Origin: Dictyobacter alpinus
Lineage (GTDB): Bacteria; Chloroflexota; Ktedonobacteria; Ktedonobacterales; Ktedonobacteraceae
Length of the DNA stretch: 64,000 bases
Direction of reading: 5' to 3'
Assembly (NCBI RefSeq): GCF_003967575.1
Contig: NZ_BIFT01000002.1
Location: 2,418,001 to 2,482,000, forward strand
This document shows, piece after piece, positions 52,963 through 61,626 of this stretch. A program made the position numbers and the translations under genes. Every line of letters begins with the position of its first letter. Position 1 is the first letter of the stretch. The notes beneath the pieces are model-generated. The model saw nothing but the letters and a program-made list of their open reading frames with translations, ran no database searches and was not told the origin of the DNA.

Positions 52963-53826
52963 TCAGTGTGCCAGTTCACGCGTATATTCAGTTTCGTTTA
53001 TGGCCTTAAGCCTGGTGAGCGTTTCTGATGAACATGGGGTATAGGTTACCATGTGAAGTGGGGGATTCACTGGTACGTTAAACATGGTACTGGCAAAGTG
53101 AAGATGGCCAACTTGAGGATGGTTCAAAATCTTCTCTTGATAAAAATCGCAGGACGCTTGCACATTATGCTGTGACCACAGTGTGCGAAAATCGGAGCTT
53201 TCCAGTTGTAAGTCTGCTAGCAGTTGTTCAAACCAGGCATCTCCGATATATTGGTCATAGGTAAAACGAAAATGCATCACCGCATGCTGTGCCGCCTGTT
53301 CCCAGTCTACAAAGAGTTGGCGCGTTGCAGGGTCGGTGAACATATGCCAGATTCTATTTCGCTCTCTCCCTGTGAGTAGAGAGAAGTTGCCAAAGACGCG
53401 GCAGGCGCCCTCATTCCAGGCGACAAGGTTAAACCTATCATCGATCAGTATCGCTGGTGTGGGGCTCAGGGCATCGAGTACTGCCTGGATGCCAGGTGGG
53501 GAGGGGGCAATATCAGTGTGCGAGGTCGCCACTGGAACCATCCCACGTGCCAGGACAAAGAGATGACGGCGCTCCTCGCTCTCAAGTTGCAGTGTTTCCG
53601 CGAGCCGCTCTATCACCTGATCTGAGACTGTAATGTCACGCCCCTGCTCAAGCCAGGTATACCAGGAAACTCCAACCCCGGCGAGTTGTGCCACTTCATC
53701 ACGCCTGAGTCCGGGAGTTCGTCTCCGTCCAAATGTTGGGAGCCCAAGTTGCTCTGGCCGCAAGCGTGCGCGGCGTGTACGTAGAAAATCAGCAAGTTCA
53801 GCTCGCCTCTTTGTGGTATCTCTCAT
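52963..53826 (-). CDS. XRE-HTH regulator with MmyB-like ligand-binding domain
   Basis: A 287-residue regulator. The N-terminal HTH reads RRTPGLRRDEVAQLAGVGVS with WYTWLEQGRDITVS, the MmyB signature. The C-terminal domain (about 105-280) is PAS-like and contains LIDDRFNLVAWN, as in MmyB/MltR-type regulators that bind fatty acids or methylenomycin-like ligands. It is divergent from an SDR gene. A 48-nt inverted repeat lies between the two genes and is the natural operator candidate, and this pairing of MmyB regulator and SDR is common. ATG behind AGGGAGG. Confidence 0.9.
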   Translation of the reverse strand: MRDTTKRRAELADFLRTRRARLRPEQLGLPTFGRRRTPGLRRDEVAQLAGVGVSWYTWLEQGRDITVSDQVIERLAETLQLESEERRHLFVLARGMVPVATSHTDIAPSPPGIQAVLDALSPTPAILIDDRFNLVAWNEGACRVFGNFSLLTGRERNRIWHMFTDPATRQLFVDWEQAAQHAVMHFRFTYDQYIGDAWFEQLLADLQLESSDFRTLWSQHNVQASCDFYQEKILNHPQVGHLHFASTMFNVPVNPPLHMVTYTPCSSETLTRLKAINETEYTRELAH

Positions 53827-53987
53827 CTACTCGGTTCCTCCCTCTTTTGTGGTGACTTCTTTCTACTATGTAATGCATTGAACTCGTTGCAGTTCGCTAT
53901 CTTGTAAATATATTTTGTGTTTATGCAAGCTGTTACTTTTACACCTATGATAACTACACTCCTGGTTCCAATCATTCCCTCACGTTA

Positions 53988-54035
53988 AAATGCTTACCAT
54001 CCAAATGGAGATGATCATTTGGATGGTAAGCATTT
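53988..54035. promoter_or_regulatory. 48-nt inverted repeat upstream of the SDR gene
   Basis: Perfect 20-bp arms (53988-54007, 54016-54035) with an 8-nt spacer and the core ACCATCCAAATG and complement. It ends 20 bases before the SDR start, inside the control region shared with the MmyB-type regulator. Confidence 0.65.
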
Positions 54036-54055
54036 GCAAGAAAGGCATAATATCT

Positions 54056-54949
54056 ATGTCAAAAGTCTGGTTGATTACTGGAAGTTCGCGTGGCCTGGGG
54101 CATAGTCTGGCTGAAGCTGTTCTCGCGCATGGAGATCAGTTAGTTGCCACCGCACGCAAACTTGAGCAACTTCAAGATCTGGTAGAAAAATATGGAGAGC
54201 AGGTGCGCGCCGTTGCCCTGGATGTTACCAACACTGAGCAAGCCCATGCTGCGATTGCCGGGGCCGTGAAGGCTTTTGGACGACTTGATGTCGTTGTCAA
54301 TAATGCAGGATATGCCAACGTAACAACGATTGAGGATGCCTCTGATGAAGAATGGCATGCTCAGATGGAAGCGAATTTATGGGGTGTGATCAACGTAACA
54401 CGGGCCGCCCTCCCTGTCTTACGCAAACAGCGCTCTGGACATTTCCTCCAGGTCTCCTCTATCGGGGGCCGTACAACTTCGGCTGGATTAGGCCCCTATC
54501 AGACCGCAAAATGGGCGGTTGAAGGTTTCTCTGAAGTGCTCTCTCGTGAGGTCAAGCACCTGGGTATCAAGGTCACCCTGATCGAGCCCGGCAGTTTTCG
54601 TACGGATTGGGGTGGTGCCTCGATGACCTTCATAGAAGCAAATGAAGATTATGAGCGCGTCCTCGAACCTATGATAGCATATCGGAAGGACATTTCTGGC
54701 AAAGAACCTGGCGATCCGAACAAAGCCGCCCAGGCGCTTATTACCCTTGTGAATGAAACCAATCCACCGCTGCGCTTGCCGCTGGGTAGCGATGCCTTCA
54801 AGATTGCGCGTCTGGTTGATCAAGCCAAACTGGCTGAGACCGAGCGCTGGGAACACCTGATTACATCTACCGACTATGACGACATTGAGCATGAACCTCT
54901 TGCACATGGCATGGGACTACCACAGTCAAGTCAGGAAACTACCAGGTAA
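54056..54949 (+). CDS. Classical short-chain dehydrogenase/reductase
   Basis: A 297-residue SDR. The dinucleotide site is TGSSRGLGHS, followed by NNAGYAN, the catalytic Ser in VSSIGGRT, and YQTAK with the catalytic Tyr and Lys. The long C-terminal tail (about 60 residues after the core) is as in SDRs of the oxidoreductase/YxxxK 'SDR_A' group. ATG 54056 follows AGAAAGG; the frame extends to 53990, but that would start inside the upstream inverted repeat. It is probably controlled by the divergent MmyB-type regulator. The substrate is unknown. Confidence 0.9.
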   Translation: MSKVWLITGSSRGLGHSLAEAVLAHGDQLVATARKLEQLQDLVEKYGEQVRAVALDVTNTEQAHAAIAGAVKAFGRLDVVVNNAGYANVTTIEDASDEEWHAQMEANLWGVINVTRAALPVLRKQRSGHFLQVSSIGGRTTSAGLGPYQTAKWAVEGFSEVLSREVKHLGIKVTLIEPGSFRTDWGGASMTFIEANEDYERVLEPMIAYRKDISGKEPGDPNKAAQALITLVNETNPPLRLPLGSDAFKIARLVDQAKLAETERWEHLITSTDYDDIEHEPLAHGMGLPQSSQETTR

Positions 54950-54984
54950 ATCAAGCCAACATGGTCGAAGCTTCTTGAATAGGG

Positions 54985-55041
54985 TAAGTAAACTGGCCCC
55001 ACTTTTGCGGATGATTTGCAAAAGCGGGGCCAGTTTACTTA
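54985..55041. terminator. 24-bp near-perfect hairpin between convergent genes
   Basis: Arms 54985-55008 and 55018-55041 with one A-C mismatch and a 9-nt loop. Between the SDR stop (54949) and the AI-2E permease stop (55066). Confidence 0.75.
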
Positions 55042-55065
55042 TATCCTATCGTAAGGACTGTATCA

Positions 55066-56280
55066 TCAGGAAATGAGTTCCTGCACAATCTCTTCTGGAT
55101 GGAGTTGTTTGCGTTTACTCCAGGCGGCTACCACGATTTGTTGAATGACTCCAACCAGGGGGACGGCCAGGATGCCACCCACGATGCCGAAGAGTTCACT
55201 GCCCGCGAACAAGGCGAAGATGGCCAGGATCGGATGGATGCCGACCGCTTTTCCCAGAATGCGTGGGCTCAGGATCTGTCCCAGGAAGACGCCCTGAAGC
55301 AGAACCACGAAGACTGCAACAATCAGGACGGTGACCCAACCCTGCGGTATTGCCATTAAGATGCAGAGGGGACCACCAATATAGCCACCAATGACCGGGA
55401 TGAAATTGGTGACAAAGACAATCAAGCCCAGTAAGACCGCATAGGGGACACCCAGCAACGTGAGGACAAGCCATGTCAGCACGCCAGCGATGGCACCTAC
55501 AATAAAGAGTCCGCGAAAGTAGCCACCTATGGCGCGATCAATTTCATCGAGCAGAAAATTGACCTCTTTCTGGTACGAGAAAAAGGATTGGGCACGCATC
55601 CAGTGGACCATGCGTGGGCCAGCCTGGATAAAGTAGACCGCGACGGTTGCTACCACAATAATATCAATCAGGACATTGAAGGTTCCTTGCCAGAATGGGA
55701 TAAGGCCAGAAAGGAATTGTTGGAGTTGCACGAAAACTTGATTGACCGTAGAGTTGATCTGATTATTGGAAATGCCAACCTTGTTCAGATTACTCAAGAT
55801 GCCCTGGACCTGCTTTTGTCCTTCTTTGCTCTGCACCCAGTTGATTAAACCCGGTAATGTAGCGATCTGACTAAAGACAGCCTGCCCAACGCTGGCGACT
55901 AACAGGGATAAAGCGGCCAATAGCATCACAAAGATGAGCACGATAGCAATAATACGTGGGATGAAGCGTTCAAGAAAGAGCACAATCGGATAAATAAGGT
56001 AGGCCAGGAGCGCACCCGCAAAGATCAGTGTCAGTGCTCCCCCGATACGTGCCATGGCCATAAAAAAGAAATAGAACAGAATCGCCCAGATCAAGATTGC
56101 CGCGCCAACGATCAAGCGTCGCGTCCATAAAGCACGAAATTCGGCTGAACGCCGGGCCTTCTCCTGGTTTTCCGCTGTGTCAGTTGAACCCGGGTCTGGT
56201 ATTGTTGTTGCCTGTGTAAGAGCTGAAGCCTCATACTGCTGAGGATTCAGTTCCTGTGCTGGCTGTTCCATAGAACCCAT
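55066..56280 (-). CDS. AI-2E family transporter
   Basis: A 404-residue membrane protein with about eight hydrophobic segments: two near the N-terminus, then a long amphipathic stretch, then the C-terminal bundle. GGYIGGPLCILMAIPQGW and the terminal GGILAVPLVGVIQQIV are typical of the AI-2E/PerM (TqsA, YdiK) family. Members export or exchange small solutes, and some are Na+/H+ antiporters; the substrate is unknown here. ATG 56280 behind CGGAGG. Convergent with the SDR gene. Confidence 0.9.
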   Translation of the reverse strand: MGSMEQPAQELNPQQYEASALTQATTIPDPGSTDTAENQEKARRSAEFRALWTRRLIVGAAILIWAILFYFFFMAMARIGGALTLIFAGALLAYLIYPIVLFLERFIPRIIAIVLIFVMLLAALSLLVASVGQAVFSQIATLPGLINWVQSKEGQKQVQGILSNLNKVGISNNQINSTVNQVFVQLQQFLSGLIPFWQGTFNVLIDIIVVATVAVYFIQAGPRMVHWMRAQSFFSYQKEVNFLLDEIDRAIGGYFRGLFIVGAIAGVLTWLVLTLLGVPYAVLLGLIVFVTNFIPVIGGYIGGPLCILMAIPQGWVTVLIVAVFVVLLQGVFLGQILSPRILGKAVGIHPILAIFALFAGSELFGIVGGILAVPLVGVIQQIVVAAWSKRKQLHPEEIVQELIS

Positions 56281-56457
56281 GGATCAGATACCTCCGAAGT
56301 TTTAAAGTTGCAGTCGCATCCCTTTGCTGCCTGCCTATTTGTAAAGGAGACAGCGCGCTACATATACAGACCAAGTATATCAGCATAGGACTCTGTTTTA
56401 CCAACCTGTCTATCTGGCACATGTCCGATCCTTGTTCAAGCAGGGCGGAGCCTTCGT

Positions 56458-57330
56458 CTATCGGATGTACGCATGTACCATTTGCCTGCTTGCCTCCCAG
56501 ACCTGTTCTTGCAATGCCAGATCATAAGAAGCTTTGGATGACTGTTTGAGGATCAGCTGATCGTAATATTTTCCGGTGACCTGTTCAACCTCAGGTGACA
56601 TGGCGAGGTAGAGTGAGGTGAGTGCGCCCTTTTCCAGGCTGGAGCCCAGTCGTGAGAGTACTGCCTTCGCCACCGTCTGCATGCGTGGTCCGACATTGGT
56701 CATGCCCATGTTGGTGAACACAAAGCCAGGATTGAGACAATTGAGTGTCACGCCGCTACCCTCTAACTGGCGTGCCAGCTTATATGAGCACAGAAGCATA
56801 GCGAGTTTTGATTGTGCATAGGCTCGCCATACATTGTAGCCCCGCTCCAATTGCAGATCTTGCAAATTCATCTGCACTGTGTAATGCGCGCCAGAACAGA
56901 CATTCACAATCCGAGCCGGTGTACTGGCTTTCAGGCGCTCGAGCAGCAGTTGTGTGAGTAGAAAAGGCGCCAGGTGATTGACCGCGAAGGTCATTTCCAG
57001 ATGGTCAACCGTAAGGTGGCGTTTCGTCAAAAAAACACCAGCATTATTGATAAAGACGTGCAACTGCTCATATTGGTCCAGAAAAGTGGTCGCCAGTTGC
57101 TGGATGGATGCCTGGGATGAAAGGTCAGCGAGCAAGAGATTGATCGATGTATTCCCACTGGCTGCCCGGATTTCCTGGCATGCCGCCTCTCCTTTTGCCT
57201 GATTGCGCGCAACGATTACCACCGTTGCCCCTTGCTGTGCCAGGCCAAGCGCGGTGGCCTTCCCAACCCCCGAAGTTGCGCCAGTCACCAGGCAAATTTT
57301 GCCTTGCATAGATGGGTAGATTTGTGTCAT
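56458..57330 (-). CDS. Short-chain dehydrogenase/reductase (retinol-dehydrogenase-like)
   Basis: A 290-residue SDR. The site VTGATSGVGKATA is followed by NNAGVFLTKR, the catalytic NVCSGAHY (Ser) and AYAQSKLAM (Tyr-Lys), and NCLNPGFVFTNMG. This is the retinol-dehydrogenase/WWOX-like subgroup. The start is uncertain. ATG 57330 lacks a clear ribosome site. AAAAGGAGG lies at about 57378-57386 but has no in-frame start at the right distance, and the longer GTG frame (57393) begins before it. Confidence 0.82.
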   Translation of the reverse strand: MTQIYPSMQGKICLVTGATSGVGKATALGLAQQGATVVIVARNQAKGEAACQEIRAASGNTSINLLLADLSSQASIQQLATTFLDQYEQLHVFINNAGVFLTKRHLTVDHLEMTFAVNHLAPFLLTQLLLERLKASTPARIVNVCSGAHYTVQMNLQDLQLERGYNVWRAYAQSKLAMLLCSYKLARQLEGSGVTLNCLNPGFVFTNMGMTNVGPRMQTVAKAVLSRLGSSLEKGALTSLYLAMSPEVEQVTGKYYDQLILKQSSKASYDLALQEQVWEASRQMVHAYIR

Positions 57331-57656
57331 GCCTGTATGCGTGCCAGCATCCTCGCTTCCAAACGACGAGAAGCACGCCCTCCTTTTTCGCACAAGGTGG
57401 AGATCTTTTGTCTAACACTGCTGATAGCATACAGCACGCATCTGTGTACTGACAAGGAGATGGCTGTACAATTCGAAAAACACTTCTTTTTTATTCGAGA
57501 CGTGATTTGGAACTCTTGCGTTCTCGTTTGATGGAAGAGAAAAGAAGGCATGGTAGGTAACCCTTGACAAAGAGCATTAGTATGTCCTAATATCCGACTG
57601 AGTAGCTAAGATATAGAACATGCTAATATTATTCGTATGGGAAAGGAATACCCCCC

Positions 57657-58538
57657 TTGTCTACTGGAACGATTATCCTCCTGGGCGCATTCGCTGGACT
57701 GACAATTTTTCTGGGATTACCCCTGGTTTTTCTCAAAAAACTCCCACAGTCGCTCAGATATTTTTTGAACATGCTTGCCACTGGCATCCTTCTTTTCTTG
57801 CTCTTTGATGTTTTGAGCAAGGCCAGTGAGCCTATCAATACCTCCCTGGATGAGTTACGAACACATCATGCCAGTTCCGGCATCTTCTCGTTGAATGTTG
57901 CTCTACTTGTTCTCGGCATCGGACTGGGTTCGGTAGGGCTGGTCTATTTTAATCGCCTGGTCTTTGGATGGATGCGGAAGTACACCGCTTCTGCTAAGGT
58001 GCTTGATCAGCCTGCGGATGGCTCCATCTCTTCCTCTCCTTCTGCTAAATCAACTGGTATAGTGTCTCCAGGCGAGCGGGCAGAGCACACACCTGCCGCG
58101 CTGGCCTTACTTATCGCTACCGGGATTGGTCTCCACAACTTCTCTGAAGGGCTGGCGATTGGGCAGTCCGCAGCGACTGGAGCGATCCAACTCGCCGTTG
58201 TGCTCATGGTGGGCTTTGGTTTGCACAATATGACCGAGGGGTTTGGCATTGCAGGACCTTTGAGTGGGCAACGTGTTTCCTGGAAGTTCATTGTTCTCTT
58301 AGGCTTAATTGGTGGAGGGCCAACCTTTCTCGGGACTATCATTGGCATGACCTTCATTTCAACCCAGGTATTCATTCTGTTTCTCGCTCTGGCTGCTGGC
58401 GCCATTATTTACGTAATCACTGAACTGCTTGGTCAGGCCAAACGCTTCAAGTCACCTGAAATCGTCATGTGGGGTCTGCTGATTGGCTTTCTCCTGGGAT
58501 ATGCAACGGACCTGATCGTGACCTATGGCGGTGCGTAA
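57657..58538 (+). CDS. ZIP family metal transporter
   Basis: A 293-residue membrane protein with about eight hydrophobic segments. The two metal-binding helices are clear: GIGLHNFSEGLAIGQ and GFGLHNMTEGFGIAGP, the HNxxEG motifs of ZIP (Zn/Fe/Mn) transporters. A polar loop (about 115-145, Ser-rich) separates the first three helices from the rest but lacks the usual His-rich cluster. It moves divalent cations into the cytoplasm. The start is TTG behind AAAGGAAT. A terminator hairpin follows. Confidence 0.9.
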   Translation: MSTGTIILLGAFAGLTIFLGLPLVFLKKLPQSLRYFLNMLATGILLFLLFDVLSKASEPINTSLDELRTHHASSGIFSLNVALLVLGIGLGSVGLVYFNRLVFGWMRKYTASAKVLDQPADGSISSSPSAKSTGIVSPGERAEHTPAALALLIATGIGLHNFSEGLAIGQSAATGAIQLAVVLMVGFGLHNMTEGFGIAGPLSGQRVSWKFIVLLGLIGGGPTFLGTIIGMTFISTQVFILFLALAAGAIIYVITELLGQAKRFKSPEIVMWGLLIGFLLGYATDLIVTYGGA

Positions 58539-58598
58539 TTTTACCGAAACGTATTATGCCTTGTGTGCCTCCATTTTTTTCTATAGTCTGGAAGTTCC

Positions 58599-58633
58599 AA
58601 TATGGGTAGGTACAGCCTGTACCTACCCATATT
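58599..58633 (+). terminator. 16-bp hairpin after the ZIP transporter gene
   Basis: Perfect 16-bp arms (58599-58614, 58618-58633) with a 3-nt loop GCC, 60 nt after the stop. No strong U-tract. Confidence 0.65.
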
Positions 58634-58821
58634 GTCCTCTCAATGTCCTTAAGATGTCCCTCTCTGATACTTCCTCTTTTCATTTGAAATTTCTATACTG
58701 TAAGTACATAGGACCAAAAATTCTTTTCCCTTGCGTCAGGCCTATTTTTGACATTCTCGTTGTTTGACAACCATACGTGTTACATAGATGCGTATGAGTT
58801 TAGCCGCAAAGGATGCTCGCC

Positions 58822-59388
58822 TTGAAAAAACACACATCTATTTTTCTTTCCCTTCTCTTCGTTATCATATGTAGTAGCGTTACACTTCTCGCCCCTGCGG
58901 TAGCCTCGGCCGCGCCAGCTAGCCCTAATTATGACACGCAAACCCATTTTGTCCTTACGGGCATAAAAAAAGCACATGCAATTACGAAGTCAGCACATGC
59001 AAATTATATTTGTGGTACTAATTGTAACAACCAGAACCCCCAGGACACTCAGTGTGCCCAGGGTGCACAGACTGTTCTCAGTGCATATATTACAGATCCT
59101 TACTATGGTGGAAATTGGGGGCTGCTTGAGCTTCGCTGGTCACCTACCTGCGGAACAAACTGGACGCGCATAACCAGCTATCAGGGAACGAGACAACTCT
59201 ATGCCATTATTGAACACCCGGCCGGGCAGGATGGAGGATACGCCTACTATACCAGTGGCAATGTAGTCGCTACCCAAACCTGGTCTAAAATGGTGTATTC
59301 GCCTAATGATCCAGTCAAATCCATTGGCGATATCACGGTAAGAGGTCAGGCTAGCGTCTGCATCGCAAATACAGGTTTGTCCTGTTAA
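58822..59388 (+). CDS. Secreted DUF2690-type protein
   Basis: A 188-residue secreted protein. The signal peptide (KKHTSIFLSLLFVIICSSVTLLAPAVASA, abbreviated here) ends near ASAAP. The mature domain has six conserved Cys and motifs CGTNCNNQNPQDTQC and ELRWSPTCGTNWTRI, as in actinomycete and Ktedonobacter DUF2690 proteins. The TTG at 58822 is preferred because AAAGG lies nine bases upstream; an ATG at 58813 would overlap the ribosome site. The function is unknown, but disulfides and small size suggest a stable extracellular domain. Confidence 0.75.
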   Translation: MKKHTSIFLSLLFVIICSSVTLLAPAVASAAPASPNYDTQTHFVLTGIKKAHAITKSAHANYICGTNCNNQNPQDTQCAQGAQTVLSAYITDPYYGGNWGLLELRWSPTCGTNWTRITSYQGTRQLYAIIEHPAGQDGGYAYYTSGNVVATQTWSKMVYSPNDPVKSIGDITVRGQASVCIANTGLSC

Positions 59389-59407
59389 TTTTTTGTGGAA
59401 GATAGCT

Positions 59408-59442
59408 TATCCCTCCCTTTAAATAAGGAAGAGGGAGGGATA
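59408..59442 (+). terminator. Terminator after the DUF2690 gene
   Basis: 11-bp arms TATCCCTCCCT and complement (59408-59418, 59432-59442) with a 13-nt loop, 19 nt after the stop. Confidence 0.7.
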
Positions 59443-59488
59443 TTACTCAAATTTTCAAAAGGGAGCCCCTTCATCTTTTTCCTTTGTA

Positions 59489-59663
59489 GGAAGTGCTAAC
59501 GCGTCATTAGCAAACCGGCGGAGCAATGAAGGCTATCGGGGGCGTGCTGCAAGCAACTATTCCGGGCGCTTTTGAGATTGCGACCAACACTGTTCCTCTT
59601 TCGAAAGTCGAAGACGCCTGGGCAACAGAAGTACCTCAGTCGCGCACTGTTTTTCTTGTTTGA
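59489..59663 (+). pseudogene. Remnant of a zinc-binding dehydrogenase/quinone oxidoreductase C-terminus
   Basis: Frame 1 (59489 on) reads GSANASLANRRSNE. The continuation is in another frame from 59526, MKAIGGVLQATIPGAFEIA, then NTVPLSKVEDAWATEV and ending VFLV. Joined, they match the last 60 residues of medium-chain quinone oxidoreductases (RVPLADIExAW-type end). The catalytic and nucleotide domains are missing. One frameshift and no ribosome site make this a decayed fragment. Confidence 0.5.
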
Positions 59664-59874
59664 GTACATTCATTCCTCTTCCTGTTACCGTTTTTGTCTT
59701 TGGCAGAGAGAATAGGTGGCTGTTCGGAGCGTTGCTGTGGGCCGTGATCGAGGCGTGCAGCCTTTGTGCATGGCTTCCAAGCAGCAACGGGGATATGCTA
59801 GACACTCGTGGACAAAAAACTGGTGTCTACATTGATTAAGTCACAGTATGTCTTGAGCATTTTAGGAGAGTTGC
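59664..59874. other. Intergenic region before the dienelactone hydrolase gene
   Basis: No gene is supported. It contains the ribosome site TTTTAGGAGAG for 59875 but no further recognisable structure. Confidence 0.4.
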
Positions 59875-60555
59875 ATGAGCGAAATTCACGTTGATGGAAG
59901 AACGATCAATGCCTATATGGCCGTTCCTGAACAGGGTAGCGGACCAGGGGTCCTGGTCCTGCATGCCTGGTGGGGGCTGACGGAGCCGTTCCGACACATC
60001 TGCGATCGGCTTGCGGAAGCTGGCTTTGTGGCGTTGGCCCCCGATCTTTACCAGGGTAAGACGACCACATCAATCGAGGAAGCGCAGGCCCTGGGTGCGG
60101 CACTGGATCAGGATGAGGAGCGAGTGCGCGGTGATATCGCAGGGGCAATACAGCTCTTGCATCAACACACAGCATCGCAGTTGACGAACGGCCATAACAA
60201 GCTCGCCCTCATTGGTTTCTCATTAGGAGGTGCTTATGCATTCGATACATCCGTTACCCTGGCTGATGAGATCGCTGCTGTCGTGACCTTTTATACCTCT
60301 TATACTGGACCGGATTATAGCGCCTCCCACGCGGCTTATCTCTGCCACTTCGGGGAGAACGACACCTTCGAGCCGGTAGAGTCGGTTGTGGAGATGGAAA
60401 AGACGCTTCAGGCTGCTGGCAAGTCAGTGACTGTCTATACCTATCCAGGGGCCAGCCATTGGTTCTTTGAAGAGAATCGCCCGGAGTATGACGCTGAGGC
60501 TGCTCGCCTTGCCTGGGAGCGTACCATCGAGTTCTTGCATCAACAGCTTGATTAA
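59875..60555 (+). CDS. Dienelactone hydrolase-family protein with Ser nucleophile
   Basis: A 226-residue dienelactone-hydrolase-fold protein. The nucleophile elbow reads LIGFSLGGAY, with Ser 116 where classical dienelactone hydrolases have Cys (GYCxGG). Asp 163 is in FGENDTFEP and His 195 in PGASHWFFEE. The oxyanion stretch is LHAWWGLTE. It is probably a serine carboxylesterase/hydrolase rather than a true dienelactone hydrolase. ATG behind AGGAGAGTTGC. Confidence 0.85.
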   Translation: MSEIHVDGRTINAYMAVPEQGSGPGVLVLHAWWGLTEPFRHICDRLAEAGFVALAPDLYQGKTTTSIEEAQALGAALDQDEERVRGDIAGAIQLLHQHTASQLTNGHNKLALIGFSLGGAYAFDTSVTLADEIAAVVTFYTSYTGPDYSASHAAYLCHFGENDTFEPVESVVEMEKTLQAAGKSVTVYTYPGASHWFFEENRPEYDAEAARLAWERTIEFLHQQLD

Positions 60556-60647
60556 AGGAATGGGCATCACTCTCTGGCGCGTCGTTTGGTGCTGATGGGC
60601 TGCCTGTCCTGTATAGCGATTGATAAAGCTGTTTCACAGCGAACAAA

Positions 60648-60681
60648 ACCGGGTAGTAAGTGCAAAGCACTAATGCCCGGT
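60648..60681. terminator. Imperfect hairpin between convergent genes
   Basis: ACCGGGTAGTAAGTGC pairs imperfectly with GCACTAATGCCCGGT (60648-60663, 60667-60681), between the genes ending at 60555 and 60712. Confidence 0.55.
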
Positions 60682-60711
60682 ACCATTTTCTAGCACGCAA
60701 CACGTCCCGGT

Positions 60712-61311
60712 TTACTGCCTTGTGTCCTCCGGCTCCCCTGCTTGTGCTGTCTTTTTCTCTTGTTCTGCCAGGCGGTGCAAACCTTCCAATGTTTCATCAC
60801 ACCACGTCATTAAGGCGCGACAGCGATGGAGGCCATAGCGCACCGTCATGAGTTGATAAGAGACGCTCACATCATCTTGGGCTTTCATCACCAAAGCATG
60901 TTCGATCTCTGCATATTTTTTCAGCAGGCGTGACTGAAGCTCCTGAAATGCACGGATATGTTCCTTGTTCTTCTCAAGTGGAACATGATCACCGAAGAAG
61001 ATTTTGAGCAGTAACTCATTACGCTCTCCCGTAGACGCAACCGACTCCGAGAGCCAGGCTTGCAAGACTGTTTTTCCTGTCTCGGTTAACGTATAGATAT
61101 ACTTCTCAGGTTTCCCCTCTTGCTTTTCAGCATGGCGAACTGCCAATCCTTCTTCCTCTAGTTGCTTCAGAATAGGGTAGATCTGCCCATAGCTCTCGCT
61201 CCAAAAGTTACTTGTACTGTATTCCATAAATTTCTTGATGTCATAGCCAGAACCAGGATAGAGACTGAGTACCCCCATCACCGCATACTTACTCTTATTT
61301 TCTTTCGCCAT
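60712..61311 (-). CDS. PadR-family transcriptional regulator
   Basis: A 199-residue regulator. The PadR winged helix starts KYAVMGVLSLYPGSGYDIKK, with the recognition segment YGQIYPILKQLEEEGL and the wing YTLTETGKTVLQAWL. The C-terminal helices (residues about 110-185) form the PadR/Vir dimer coiled coil. An AT-rich near-perfect dyad (61325-61349) lies just upstream of the start and is a likely autoregulatory site. The target gene is unknown; the lipoprotein gene 61627 is divergent. ATG behind TAGGAGTT. Confidence 0.9.
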   Translation of the reverse strand: MAKENKSKYAVMGVLSLYPGSGYDIKKFMEYSTSNFWSESYGQIYPILKQLEEEGLAVRHAEKQEGKPEKYIYTLTETGKTVLQAWLSESVASTGERNELLLKIFFGDHVPLEKNKEHIRAFQELQSRLLKKYAEIEHALVMKAQDDVSVSYQLMTVRYGLHRCRALMTWCDETLEGLHRLAEQEKKTAQAGEPEDTRQ

Positions 61312-61626
61312 TTTATAACTCCTAGATATATATCTAATAGATAGATATCATGAAGATATTTGAATGTCAAGAGGTAGCATGTCAAAATGGGATTTTTAGA
61401 ACCTGCGGTTGGCTATCGATATGAAAAAAGTACTTGTTGGTAAATCTGGTAAAAAGTGGTCGTGATTAGGGTAAGAAGTAATAAGGTGTGCGCATAGCAA
61501 ATACAAGGGAAAATCTTGATGATTAAATATATTGCAGGTACTATCATGAAGGATTGCCCCTTTTTACATAGATGCGTTTGCAAATACCGTAGTTGTATAG
61601 AAATTATTTTAAGGAGATAACAGTAC
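61312..61626. other. Divergent intergenic region
   Basis: 315 bases without a gene. It holds the PadR operator candidate near 61325 and the ribosome site AAGGAGATAACAG for the lipoprotein gene. Other promoter elements are not clear. Confidence 0.5.
61325..61349. promoter_or_regulatory. Candidate PadR operator
   Basis: Dyad GATATATATCTAATAGATAG with the symmetric end ATATC; 11 of 12 base pairs are symmetric around 61337. AT-rich, 14 bases upstream of the padR-type gene, as in other PadR autoregulatory sites. Confidence 0.6.
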
